64,000 nt of DNA from Protula sp. h YS-2021 (taxonomy: Eukaryota > Annelida > Polychaeta > Sabellida > Serpulidae), in the NCBI GenBank assembly GCA_949752745.1, contig OX457028.1:4957332-5021331 (forward strand), written 5' to 3'. The translations under genes and the position numbers were made by a program. Positions within the stretch are counted from its first letter, which is position 1; each line of letters begins with the position of its first letter. The notes beneath the pieces are model-generated. The model saw only the letters and a list, made by a program, of their open reading frames with translations, was not told the DNA's origin and searched no databases. Positions 10,289-20,699 of the stretch are shown piece by piece.

Positions 10289-11842
10289 TCACACTATATA
10301 TAAAGTTTGATATATTTTGTCATCCTGTGGATCAAGATGTAAACAGTGATCGTATCTACTGACAGTTGATACTCTCAGTACTGAAGTATCACGTGATTCT
10401 TCAAATGTTTGACGCGGAACCTCGTCTTGGCAGCCCTTCGCTGCTTCCAATCTGGGAGTATCCGGGTGAAGCATTTGAGTGTCACCGCGCTGTGCAAGTT
10501 GTCCATTGCGCATGCGCTCGCTCTGGTGCATGCCTGTACGAGTCGTGCCTGCCAACGAGATGGGCAACGGGTAGGGGGTGGTTCTATCGCAGTGGCATGG
10601 CTTTTTATGGAGCCCACTCACGTGTTGAGATGCGCCGGGGTTGTGAATACCCCGCTGTACTTTATTTAGGTGCGTTTCTTGGATAGGGAATGAAACTGCA
10701 CGAGTTTTACTTTCGCTCTTCGGATGCATCTCTGTGATTAATGAGCGCGTTGGGAGTTTGATTTTGGCGCCTTGGCCTTGAAATTTTTCTGTCACAAACT
10801 CAGGATTCTGCATTTTGGGTTTGGCGCCTTGGCCTTGAAATTTTTCTGTGACAAACTCAAGATTCTGGATTCTGGATTTTGCGCCTTGGCCTTGAAATTT
10901 TTCTGTCACAAACTCAAGATTCTGGATTCTGGGTTTTGCGCCTTGGCCGTGAAATTTTTCTGTCACAAACTCAGGATTTTGGATTTTGGATTTGGCGCCT
11001 TGGCCTTGGAATTTTTCTGTGACAAACTCAAGATTCTGGATTCTGGGTTTTGCGCCTTGGCCTTGAAATTTTTCTGTCACAAACTCAGGATTCTGGACTT
11101 TGTGTTTGGCGCCTTGGCCTTGGAATTTTTCTTTCACAAACTCAGGATTTCGGATTTTGGATTTGGCGCCTTGGCCTTGGAATTTTTCTCTCACAAAGTT
11201 AGGATTTTGCATTTTGGATTTGGCGCCTTGGCCTTGGTAAATTTCTGTAACTGACTCATTCTTCCGGACTTGTCGTTCTTCTTCTTTCTCTTCGCTTTCA
11301 TAAATGTCAGTCTCAGAATCTGCTTTATACGAATAGTCACTTCTGATTTCATAAAGCGAACGATTCAACGAGTTCCGGTCCCTGGCATGGTCTGCGGTGT
11401 GGGCTGATGCTGAGAAGTGAACACTTTTGCGGTTATTTTTGCGCTTTTGGTCTGTCTCTCCAGGTTCAGTAGCGTCTGCATGGTTCTCGTACTCAACCAC
11501 GTCTTGTTTAGGCCTTTTTCCCTGTTCTACCCAATGACTAGTCTCTACTTCCGTTGTGACAACATTGCCTCCAGATCCGAAGTCTTCATAGTTACCGAAG
11601 CGATCAAAACTCCCAGTACTGTTCGATCCAGTATCGTTTTCTACAGGATCTTCGTTGTCTTGTATGGTCGGCAAAGGAATGGAAGGCCTCGGCGAAGTGG
11701 TCGTTGGTACAGTGCTCTTCGTTTTGCGAGTGTTCTTAGTGACGGGTTTTCCCGCAGTCACGGTGTGTGCCCTCGCTCGCATCTCCTGGTGCATGGTCCG
11801 GACAAAGCGTCTTTCTGTCGCCACAATGTGTGTAGACAACTC
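10289..11842 (-). CDS. Tandem-pseudokinase gene, C-terminal tail exon with nine 19-residue repeats
   Basis: The acceptor TATTATTATGCAG precedes GAGTTGTCT. The open frame runs 517 codons to TGA at 10289. The N-terminal ~60 residues are basic, Thr/Pro-rich and helical. An acidic and Ser-rich stretch follows, then nine consecutive 19-residue units of the form FQGQGAKSKIQNPEFVTEK (57 bp each, about 10755-11247). A unique tail ends in tyrosine-containing IYQTLYIV. It is placed in the kinase-fold gene because it is the next open exon on the same strand. However, the exon at 16521 ends in phase 2 and this one opens in phase 0, so either a small exon is unseen between them or the tail belongs to another gene. 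No known domain is recognised; it looks disordered and cytoplasmic. Confidence 0.6.
   Translation of the reverse strand, partial: ELSTHIVATERRFVRTMHQEMRARAHTVTAGKPVTKNTRKTKSTVPTTTSPRPSIPLPTIQDNEDPVENDTGSNSTGSFDRFGNYEDFGSGGNVVTTEVETSHWVEQGKRPKQDVVEYENHADATEPGETDQKRKNNRKSVHFSASAHTADHARDRNSLNRSLYEIRSDYSYKADSETDIYESEEKEEERQVRKNESVTEIYQGQGAKSKMQNPNFVREKFQGQGAKSKIRNPEFVKEKFQGQGAKHKVQNPEFVTEKFQGQGAKPRIQNLEFVTEKFQGQGAKSKIQNPEFVTEKFHGQGAKPRIQNLEFVTEKFQGQGAKSRIQNLEFVTEKFQGQGAKPKMQNPEFVTEKFQGQGAKIKLPTRSLITEMHPKSESKTRAVSFPIQETHLNKVQRGIHNPGASQHVSGLHKKPCHCDRTTPYPLPISLAGTTRTGMHQSERMRNGQLAQRGDTQMLHPDTPRLEAAKGCQDEVPRQTFEESRDTSVLRVSTVSRYDHCLHLDPQDDKIYQTLYIV
10755..11247 (-). repeat. In-frame 57-bp coding VNTR (9 units)
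   Basis: Nine units encode variants of the FQGQGAK...EFVTEK repeat. The period is a multiple of three, so the frame is kept. Units share GGCGCCTTGGCCTTG on the plus strand. Variation falls at a few positions (S/P/H/I after GAK; NPEF or NLEF). Confidence 0.9.
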
Positions 11843-11929
11843 CTGCATAATAATACAAAACAAATTATGGCGTATACAAATTAAACAAAATTTAAAAAAA
11901 TATCAAATAAATTATGTCTTCATTTGTGA

Positions 11930-12185
11930 GACTGGTTTGTTAAGACTATGGTTTGTTAGGTTTAGGCTCGTTAGGCTCATGTTTCTTAGGCTCTGGTTTG
12001 TAAGGCTATGATTAAGTAGGCTATGGTTTGTTAAGCTCTGGTTTGTTAGGCTGTGGTTTGTTAGGCTGTGGTTTGTTAGTCTGTGGTTTGTTAAGCTGTG
12101 GTTTATTAGGTTGTTAGGCCATGTTTTGTTAAACTTTGCTTTGCTGAGCTCTGGTCTCTTAGTCTATTTGTTGTGAGGTTCTGGA
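11930..12185. repeat. Minisatellite GGTTTGTTAGGCT
   Basis: Imperfect tandem 12-16 bp units of the form CTGTGGTTTGTTAGG lie in an intron immediately 5' of the tail exon on the minus strand. Two TGGATGGATTACCCGGCC copies follow at 12181-12230. Confidence 0.85.
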
Positions 12186-12229
12186 TGGATTACCCGGCCT
12201 GTTCTTGGTCTGGATGGATTACCCGGCCG

Positions 12230-13386
12230 GTACTTTGGCTATGCTTACCCTCATTGCTTGCGAACGCCTGATTTTGATTTCTGGTTCTGTTGCCTGTGTT
12301 CCATCCAGAGGCCTCTTAAATGATTCCCTTCTGTTGCCCTCGCCAGTTCTACACAAACGCATGCAAAAGGTTTCTTTTTTCTTTTTTCTTTCTTTTTTTT
12401 TGGAGAGGGGGAGGGGTCGTCCGGAACGAAAAACAGATCCATTCGCTCGCATCCGGAATTTGACATTAGAATTTTCAGTACATTTCACAGACATTGACCT
12501 ATTTCGAAGAACTGTTGACCAGTTAAAGTTGTTGACCTTTAAAAAATATTATCTCGCGAATGGGCCAATCAGATTACAGTATTTCCGAAGTTATATAACA
12601 ATTTGATGTGCTTGAAAAATAAATACACAGTTTTTTTAAATGTCAGTGTTTGGTTACTGAAATTGCCCACTCATGGCAGAGAAGATTGTCCATGGACAAT
12701 GTCCCAACTCACGAATGCTGATGTTAGGGTTTACGACACAGAAGTGCAGCCTTTAACCAAAACTTCAAGACAACAAGGCTGTGTACCTTGCGTCAAGATT
12801 TCAATACAAAAATGAATTATCGCCAATATATCTGCCAATTTTTGGCGAATGGCCAAAAACGTAACAGCCACGTATTCGGTAACAAATAAATGTGATAGCC
12901 AGGTGGGCATATTTACCACTATCATCAAAATTTTAAAACGCTTCTTTTTTGAAATCCCAGGAGGAGATACGTTTTCGTGATTTTTTTTTGCTAATATTTC
13001 TACCAATTTCAGGTGAATCGCGAAAAACGTAATAGCCAGATGGGTACCAAAGACCAAGTGCCTGGAGCCAGTTTCGTTTTCAATAATGTTTTTGGTGAAT
13101 CACCAATAAAGTTATAGCCCGACAGTTACTAATGTCCGCTTCCATAATTCAACATTTTAAGAAGGTAAGATTATATCCCTAGCGTTAGTTACCGGGAGTT
13201 TCCGAAGAAGCCCCCCCCCCCCATATAAAAGCCCCGGGTTATTATTAGGAAACTGTTTCCCAATAGAAGCCCTTGGGCTTCTATTTGGTAGTTAAAATAA
13301 AGTTTCCTAATAAAAGACCCCCCCTCCCTGCAAGTCATTTTAGAACTCGTGTTTACTCGCAGTTCAGACACGGTGAACTGAATCCC
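12230..13386. other. Intronic sequence, diverged ~190-bp repeat
   Basis: No exon is supported. From about 12820 to 13130 the sequence matches the long-period repeat of 15030-16290 (TTTTTGGCGAATGGCCAAAA and GTAACAGCCAGGTGG type motifs). Confidence 0.5.
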
Positions 13387-13884
13387 GGTCATCTGCCCCC
13401 CCCCCCGGTCAACTGCCCCCCTGTCATCTGCCCCCCCCCCTTTTTTGCAACCCGGTCGACTGCCCCCCCTCCTTCAAAGTGGAGGGGTGGTCGCTTGCCC
13501 CCTCCATATACTATTTTTTCTTGGTTTCTTGGCTTACAAAGACACAATAAATAAAATTATATTTATTTTATTGAATGCATTGCACCTCGGTAAATTGCAA
13601 TTCACTAATAGGAAACTAATTGCAATTAGAATTGCAATTAGTTTACGGATCAGTCTCTCCTAAGATCAATATTGGTGAATAGATCAATGAAGATCAATCG
13701 TTTCAGAGACGAAGTAGACGGGGACATCACAATTGCCTAATTAAAAAAAATCTTTTGTACTAAAAAAGGAGGGGGGGGGGCAAATGACGACCCCGTCAAA
13801 TTGCAGGAGGGGGGGGGCAGTCGACCGGGTTGCAAAAAGGGGGGCAGTTGACTGGGGGGCAGTTGACCGGGGGGGCAGATGACC
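13387..13884. mobile_element. Foldback MITE, C/G-tract family, copy 1
   Basis: The left arm reads GGTCATCTGCC, a C tract, GGTCAACTGCC, then TTTTTTGCAACCCGGTCGAC. The right arm is its reverse complement, ending GGCAGATGACC. The ~300-bp interior is nearly identical to copy 2 at 14201-14686. The host sequence around the two insertions (AGAACTCGTGTTTACTCGCA) is also duplicated. Confidence 0.85.
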
Positions 13885-14200
13885 GTTTACCCGGTGAACT
13901 TAATCCTTTGATATGGGGCAGCCCCTAGACGTGTTCTGCGTCGTTGCTTAATCCTGTGCTTCGCACAAGGCGAACACACCCCCTCCCCACTGCCACCTTT
14001 ACTCCGGAGTATTAATGGAAATATAACCGGCTGAGTACTGAAACGAGCGGGGTGATGTTGCCCCTCCTTCCCTGCAAGTCTTTTTAGAACTCGTGTTTAC
14101 TCGCAATGCAGACACGGTGCACTTAATCCTTTGATGTGAGGCAAACCCATAGACAAGTTCTGCTTCATTGCTTAATCCTGTGCTTCGCGTTTTGAATCCC

Positions 14201-14686
14201 GGTCATCTGCCCTCCGGTCAACTGCCCCCCTGTCATCTGCCCCCTTTTTTTGCAACCCGGTCGACTGCCCCCCCTTCAAAGTGGAGGGGGTCGCTTGCCC
14301 CCTCCATATACCATTTTTTCTTGGGTTCTTGGCTTACAAAGACAAAATAAATAAAATTATATCTATTTTATTGAATGTATTGCATTTCGGTACATTGCAA
14401 TTCACCAATAGGAAAGTAATTGCAATTAGAATTGCAATTAGTTTAAGGATCAGTCTCTCCTAAGATCAATATTGGTGAATAGATCAATGAAGATCAATTG
14501 TTTCAGAGACGAGGTAGACGGGGACATCACAATTGCCTAATTTTTTAAAGATTTTTTCCACTAAAAACAAAGGAGGGCAGATGACGATCCCCGTTAAATT
14601 GCAGGAGGGGGCAGTCGACCGGGTTGCAAAAAAAAGGGGTTCAGTTGACTGGGGGGGGGGGGCAGTTGACCGGCTGGCAGATGACC
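14201..14686. mobile_element. Foldback MITE, C/G-tract family, copy 2
   Basis: Same arms and interior as the element at 13387-13884, in the same orientation, with shorter C and G tracts. It is non-autonomous, with no coding capacity. Confidence 0.85.
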
Positions 14687-15029
14687 GTTTACCTCGCGTT
14701 TTATACAGGACACTTTACCAGATTTTTTTAGTTACTGTTGTTTTTGTGTGTTTTGTTATTTTTTGTGTGGATAATCGCAGCATGTAGCGCTTTAATAAAA
14801 GACTGATGGTAAATATTCTCTTTTTCAATAAAAACTTATCCACACCCCCCCCCCCCCATCTAAAAAAATTAGAAGTCCCGGGGTTCTAATTAGGAAACTG
14901 ATTCCTAATAGAAGCCCCGGGACTTCTATTTGGTTTCCAAATAAACATCTGAAATTGGTCAGTTTCCAAATAGAAGCATTGGGATTTTTTTGGAAACCCC
15001 GGTACGATTTTTATAAGAATTTGTTTTTC
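14687..15029. other. No gene seen
   Basis: Intronic. It holds small palindromic segments (TAGGAAACTGATTCCTAATA and GAAGCCCCGGG-type motifs) that resemble those near 13200-13310, suggesting another short repeat family. Confidence 0.4.
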
Positions 15030-16290
15030 GCCAATATTTCCGGCATTTTTTCCGAATTACGAAAAAATACAGGTAAGTTCAAATGACCACTATCTTTAAC
15101 CAGAATTTCAAGAGAGTATGGGCCATTTTTCTTGTGTGAGTTAAGATTTTACCAAAGTAGTTCATTTTCTTCGCTGATATTAAGCCAATTTTTGGCCAAT
15201 CATCAAACAATGTAATGGCCAGGTACACAGCAATATCTTCTACCTATACTTAGAGTTTCAAAACAAACAAGGCTATTTTCCTGGGGATGGTTAAGATTTT
15301 ATGAAAAAAAAATTGGCAATTCTATCTCAAATTTAAAGAGGGTGCGAGATATTTCTCTAGTGTGAGTTAAGATTTTACTGATTATTTGTCTCTGCTTTGT
15401 TAACATTTCCGATAAATTTTGGTCCATCATGAAAAACAAGAAAAGTCCGGGTGAAAAGTAATGATTGCTTTCTTTACTAAAAGTTCAAGAAAGGAAGCTA
15501 TTTCGCTGAAGTTCGTTCAGATTTTACTGAATTTTTGTGTTGTTTTTCCTGACAAAATTTTCCCCAAAGTTGTTTTGTAAATTACTAAGAAAAGCAATAG
15601 GTGGTTAGGTAATATTAAGTGCTACCGTTGCTTAAATTTTCAAGACAGTAAAACTATTTTCCTGGAATTAGTTAAGATTTCACTGGGAAATTTTTTGGCT
15701 TGTCGCAAAAATTTTTGCCAGTTTTTTCGCCAATCATTAACAACAAAGTAACAGCCAAGTAGATAGTGATGCTTGCTACCTTGACTTAAAAAATCAAGGC
15801 GGTATGACTATTTTCCAGCCAGTTAGTTAAGATTTTACTGAAAATGTTCTGGTTTTTTCGCCAAACTTTTCGTCACTTTTTGGCAAATAACCAAAAACAA
15901 AGTAAGACAGGGGTAGGTAATAACGGCTGCTTCCTTCTTAAAATTTCAAAACTGTAACTCTGGTTTCTCAGCTATAGTCAAGATTTCGCCCCCCCCCCCT
16001 CAAAAAAAGAAGAATTTTCGAAAGCATTACCCGCTAGTTTTTAGAAAATCGCAAAAAAAGTAACAGCGAGATGGACACTGATGACCTCGACCTTCCACCA
16101 AAATTTTAGATGGTTTCCATTAAAATCCTAGGAGGAGATACATTTTGAATAAAATCGGTTTCGGGCCGATATTTCCGCTAATGTTTTATCAAATTACCAA
16201 AAAGTAATAGCTCGGTAGATAGTTATGTCCGATACCTTCATTCAAAACTTCAAGACATTCAAGTTAAAAACCCAGAAGGAGATGTGATTT
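15030..16290. repeat. Long-period tandem repeat (~190 bp), strongly diverged
   Basis: About six to seven diverged units each contain the phrases TTAAGATTTTACTGA, TTTTTCGCCAAT, AAGTAACAGCCAGGTAGAT and AAAATTTCAAGACAGTA in that order. More diverged units appear at 12820-13130. It is non-coding and intronic. Confidence 0.75.
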
Positions 16291-16520
16291 AAAAAATTTA
16301 AAAATTTAAAAGCCTGCACAAGCACATACCTTTATCAACTGCTATAAAGGTCTCTGGTCAAGTAAAAAGAATTAAGAACACGCCAATAAAATAAACCCAA
16401 AATTATTTAAGTCATCAGTTGCGCGTGATGGTTTAAGATGATAATTGACTGGTATATTAGTTTGAATTGCAATTGTGCATGTCTGGTATCCTGGTGTAAA
16501 ATTGTGAAATAGTACAATAC

Positions 16521-16672
16521 CTGGCTCGCTTGCTGAGATACTCGGTTATTTCGTCAAACAAGGGCCTTGTGCATGGCAGTACATCCACTAACCGCAGAAC
16601 GTACTCGTACAGGGCGTCATCCATAACTTCCGGTTTCTCAAAGGCGTCGCCTTCACGCAAGGCCTTGCGTAT
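16521..16672 (-). CDS. Tandem-pseudokinase gene, exon: end of second kinase C-lobe
   Basis: The acceptor TTTACGCAG precedes ATACGC, and the donor is GCCAG before GTATTG. The ~50 residues carry the last kinase subdomain: GDAFEKPEVMDDALYEYVLR, then LVDVLPCTRPLFDEITEYL. This matches the tyrosine-kinase pattern GxxxxxPxxCxxxxYxxMxxCW...RPxFxxI. The exon opens in phase 0, as required by the exon ending at 22891, and closes in phase 2. It lies about 6 kb from the preceding exon, and the intervening intron holds a LINE. Confidence 0.78.
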
Positions 16673-16839
16673 CTGCGTAAATACATACAGCGGTACCTAA
16701 TTATGCTTCAGTATACAGCAGTCAACATGACAACGTCTATACAATGTCTATTTGAGTTCGCTGTGTTGTAGAGACGCCAGGGACATAATCAAAACTAAGC
16801 TAATATATTATCGCTCACTGGAAATGGCTAACAAACCGA

Positions 16840-17010
16840 CCTTTCAGGCATCTATACAACGATTCTCTCTTGACACAGCTACAACTACGCTCTCTCGACA
16901 TCTGTATAACCACGCTCTCCCGGCATTTCTACAACCACGCTCTCTCGACATCTCTACAACTACGCTCTCTCGACATCTGTATAACCACGCTCTCCTGGCT
17001 TCTACCTAAC
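16840..17010. repeat. Minisatellite ACAACTACGCTCTCTCGACA
   Basis: Five to six ~30-bp units with CTCTCTCGACATCTGTATAA variants, in an intron. Confidence 0.85.
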
Positions 17011-17839
17011 TCTGATCCTCCTACGTCTACCCAACACTGAGAAAAAACGTTGTTTCAATTTTCATATGAAGTTCGATCCTGGTGTTGTTCTGATCAAGAC
17101 GGCTTTCCAACGCCGTACGCAACGTCGCATGTATAATGTCAAACTCACATCAGCGGTTGGGGAACAGGCGGTCTCCCCCCCCCCCCCGGCGCTTCCCCCC
17201 TCTCCGTCGGTTTCCCCCTAGGCGGTCTCCTCCCCCCCCCCGTCCTTCTCCTACCCCCCCCCCCCTCGGCAGTTTTTTTTTGTTGGAAGCTTACTTCAGT
17301 AAAACGTGTACATTTTATTCCTTTTTTCCCTTCTTCCCCCTCTCAAACTTGCTTTCCTCACTGGTGTATGAAGACCACAGAGTTATTGATGTTTTAATTT
17401 ATGTAACTAAGTGAGTGAGGTATTGAGTTTTCGAATTAATGAAATATTTGATCTGGTCTTGTGCTGACTGCATTTTTTTGTCTTTTTTATTTTCTGTTCC
17501 TGATTTCTCATGATACTTTCAACAACTTGTGTATTATTCACAGCTTGTCACGCAGGCCTTTTCCCAGGATTTTATCACTCGTACATAAATAAGACAGGAC
17601 GTTACAGAACAACCTGTTTACAGGGACAAACAATTAAATACAACAAGAGACAGGACATGTACAGTACAGCACAAACGAACGAAAGATGTTAGGAGTAAGT
17701 GAGTTGCTTTGGTATTATCCTAAGGAAGAGGACCTGCTCTGAAACTTTTAAATGTTAAATGGATGATGCCATCCTTTCCACTTTAGTTCAAAATTCGAAC
17801 TCGAAAGGGTCTTTTTGTCTACTTCTATGTGCGTCTGGA
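17011..17839. other. Intron; no gene seen
   Basis: Contains C tracts at 17170-17275, with an irregular GGCGGTCTCC repeat, and unique AT-rich sequence. The 3' end of the LINE lies somewhere within or just left of 17700-17840. Confidence 0.4.
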
Positions 17840-17845
17840 TTTCTT

Positions 17846-18985
17846 TCAATAGTGTTGAAATTGGTAGTCATAGAACCGAGCTTTCCAAATAAGATGCTTT
17901 ATTAGGAGAAGGATATGATTTTTTGCTTTATCAGGGGAGCCTATCAGAAACTCTTCAGCGTTGAAGTAATTAATTCCGAAGTTTCTGAACGAAGTTTCTA
18001 TAATTTTATATACTATAATAGTGTTTGGGCAGTTAAGAAAGGTGTGAAACAAGTCGTCCTCAGTTAAACAATATTTGCACATGTTGGTTTGTCTTATGCC
18101 CTATTTTTTTAGGTTTACGTTATACGCTACAATGTTTTGGATTATTTTATAGTGAAACGCTACAAGTTTACTGCTTCTGCAGGACGCTTTCATAAGAGCA
18201 GTACTTTTATATATGGCAATTGTGTCGAAACCCGCATTTGCCCAGAAGCTGTGACTGGTAGGGTCTTTTTCCACCCTTTTTATCAGCTCATTATAAAAGA
18301 GTTTTGACTTGGCCTTCGAGATGTCCAAAAGATTTTGACCAGTCTCAAACACGAAATTATTGAACGCGATACGAGCATCGACATCAACTCGTAATTTAAT
18401 TGCGGATTTAACTGCATGAAAAGTTAAAAAGTTTACCTTTAAGTTATATGTTTCATTAAAATGTTTCACAAATAACCAGTTACCGTTTGCATCCTGTAGG
18501 TCCTTTGCAAGATGGATGCCTTTATCAAACCAGCTTTTATAAAATATTTGCTTGTTGTTTATTAATATATTTTTATTGTTCCACAGAATTTGTGCTGAAT
18601 CTTTGCTTGTTTGAAACACTTCACGAAAAGTTTTCAAAATTTCTTTATAGAAGGCTGGTATATATGCCAACTTGCTGACATCAAAATTACACCTTAGCAG
18701 ATAACTAAACCCACCAAGCCTGGCTGCATAGAAGCGCAGTATTTCACACCATTTATTATTTTTTAAGATTCGTGGAATCCATGCCAATTTTAGTGCTTTA
18801 TCTTGCGACTTAAAGTCGATTGCCTTTAAGCCCCCTTTGGAGTACTCACTAATAAGAGTGCTATGCTTCACTTTAGCTTTCGTGTAATTCCATAGAAACA
18901 TGTTCGTTTCATACTGAGCTCGTTCTAAATCAGAGTTGGAGCACGTGACGTTCGAGAGTGAATAAATCAAGTTTGATATTCCCAA
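17846..18985 (-). pseudogene. LINE ORF2, C-terminal part
   Basis: Two open pieces (18101-18985 and 17846-18082) are separated by a break near 18090. The first has the region after the RT, with YSKGGLKAIDFKSQDKALKL, typical of the L1/Tx1 C-terminus (GGLGLxxxxxQxxALK-like). The second has CKYCLTEDDLFHTFLNC, a C-x2-C-x7-H-x4-C knuckle-like motif seen at the end of such ORF2 proteins. It is not intact. Confidence 0.8.
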
Positions 18986-19011
18986 GGATTTACTAATGAG
19001 AATTTTGCCTA

Positions 19012-19373
19012 TTAATGATAGATCTCTATTGGACCAGACTTGGTATTTTTTTTTCTTTTTTTTTCACCAATATTTATTTCATTGCATTTGCTGCTATTAT
19101 AGCCTAGGGAGACACCTAGCATATTAAAACATGACTGGGATACTTGTAACCCAAGTATACTTCCCTTTTTCTTCCAAGGCCCCAACCAGATAAGCATTGT
19201 TTTTTTCTTTATTAATACGAAGACCCGACATTTCAGCGAAGGATTCCAATGTTGAGAAAAGTATCGGGATAGATTCAGTGTTGCCCAATATTGTGGTAGT
19301 ATCATCAGCGAATTGACTTATTTTGAATTCGGTCGTATTTACTTTAATGCCAACAATTTTTTTGTTATTTCTA
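19012..19373 (-). pseudogene. LINE reverse transcriptase, catalytic FADD segment
   Basis: Immediately downstream of the SINE insertion the RT reading resumes in minus-strand sequence containing FKISQFADDTTTILGN. This is the catalytic FADD box, in which the two aspartates are intact. It is followed by SGLRINKEK and, after a small frameshift near 19205, by LGPWKKKGSILGLQVS and LGVSLGYNSSKCNEINI. The split is caused by the SINE and by small indels. Confidence 0.75.
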
Positions 19374-19613
19374 TTGTATTGTATTGTTCTTTAGATCCCT
19401 TTCAACTGCTATGGTCATATCAGAATCCCCCTGCCACATTATACTGAAATGGGGCATTCCAGCCCTCCTTCTAACCCTTACATGTGGAGTGCCTGACAGG
19501 GTAGCAAGGAGGAGTCCCAATTTTAAAGTCTTAGGTATGACCCGACCGGGGTTTGAACCCACGATCTTCCAGTCTCGAGGCAGACACTCTAACCACTAGG
19601 CCATCGAGGCTGA
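19374..19613 (-). mobile_element. tRNA-derived SINE inserted in the LINE
   Basis: On the minus strand the head begins GCCTCGATGGCCTAGTGGTT, an A-box-like TGGCCTAGTGG, followed 35-40 nt later by the B-box GGGTTCAAACCC. This is an RNA polymerase III promoter of tRNA type. The tail is a short ATACA-type repeat. A perfect 12-bp target-site duplication, TTGTTATTTCTA, flanks it at 19362-19373 and 19614-19625. The element is about 240 bp and splits the RT coding region just before the FADD box. It is therefore younger than the LINE copy. Confidence 0.9.
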
Positions 19614-20606
19614 TTGTTATTTCTAATCAATATTGCAAGAATTTCCACAGCGAGGACGAACAGGACGCAAGATAAGCCACAACCTTGTCTAAGACCTCTG
19701 AAGAGCTCGAACCAACCGGTAGTAAACCCGTTATTTGAGATCGTACTGTAAATTTCTGTGTAGCAGAGATTAACCCATGATATTATTTCTTGGCCAAAAT
19801 TAAATTTTTGTAGAGCCGCAAACATAAAGTCCCATTCAATACTGTGGAAAGCTTTTTCGAAGTCTATTTGTAGGAGCAATCCGGGTATTTTTTCCCGTTC
19901 GGTAAATTCCAACATGTCGGAAATTAGTCGAATGTTTTCACCCATGTACCTCCCTTTGATAAAAGCAGTCTGATCCTCGTTTATAAGCTTTCCGAGTACT
20001 GGGGAGATTCTACGGGTGATAGTTTTGGAGAGTATTTTGTAGTCGGTGTTTAACAGGGATATCGGTCTCCAATTTTTTATTAGCTCGGGGTCTTTGCCTC
20101 GCTTATGCAACAAAATTATCGACGCTCTACGTAATGACAGTGGGAGGAGGTTACTTAATTTGGAAACTTCAAATACTTCAACAAGAATTGGGCCTAGGAT
20201 AGGCCAAAACTTTTTGTAGAATTCCGCCGAGACCATCAACACCAGAACTTTTATTACGCTTCATGGTCTTCAACGTAAGGGAAATCTCATTTCCTGTCAT
20301 GTGATGTTCCATGTCATCACGATTTGCGTCACTCAATTGCGGGACGCCTTGCAACGAGTTGAGGGTATTTGTTAGGTTGTTGTTTAGGGTTCTAGATGCG
20401 TAAAGGGTTTGATAAAATATTTTAATTTCGTTCAAGATTTCTTTTGATGAAAGTGTAATTGCGTTATCTCGCATCTTAAGTCTAGTTATAGTTTTCTTAT
20501 TGTAGGACTGCTTTGCGGTGTTAAAGAAATAGGATGTGCTCTTTTCATTGTGTTCTATATGTTCAATTCTTGCTCTAATGTTTGCCCCATGAGTTTTGTA
20601 GTCCAA
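19614..20606 (-). pseudogene. LINE reverse transcriptase, N-terminal half
   Basis: Two overlapping frames (20178-20606 and 19589-20242) give the region before the RT and RT motifs 0-4. Visible are MKRNKSSGVDG, NWRPISLLNTDYKILSKTI, DQTAFIKGRYMGENI, LLLQIDFEKAFHSIEWDFM (motif A, with its aspartate) and GLRQGCGLSCVLFVLAVE. The frame changes near 20200. The sequence is most like L1/Tx1-group LINEs. Confidence 0.85.
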
Positions 20607-20699
20607 TAGTTTTTCAAGTTGAAGCTTACATTCATTAAACTCATTTAATTCATTTTCGTTGGCGTTTTGTTCAGTAATTTTGTCCTCAAGGACATTTAT

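Noticed and set aside
10772..11254. Plus-strand ORF with repeated FGFGALALKFFCHKL-type units
   Set aside because: It is the antisense of the coding FQGQGAK repeat. The minus strand has the acceptor and the longer, compositionally reasonable frame.
19548..19612. Possible functional tRNA gene on the minus strand
   Set aside because: A- and B-box are present, but the body is followed by a SINE-type unrelated region and tail, and the unit is bounded by a 12-bp target duplication.
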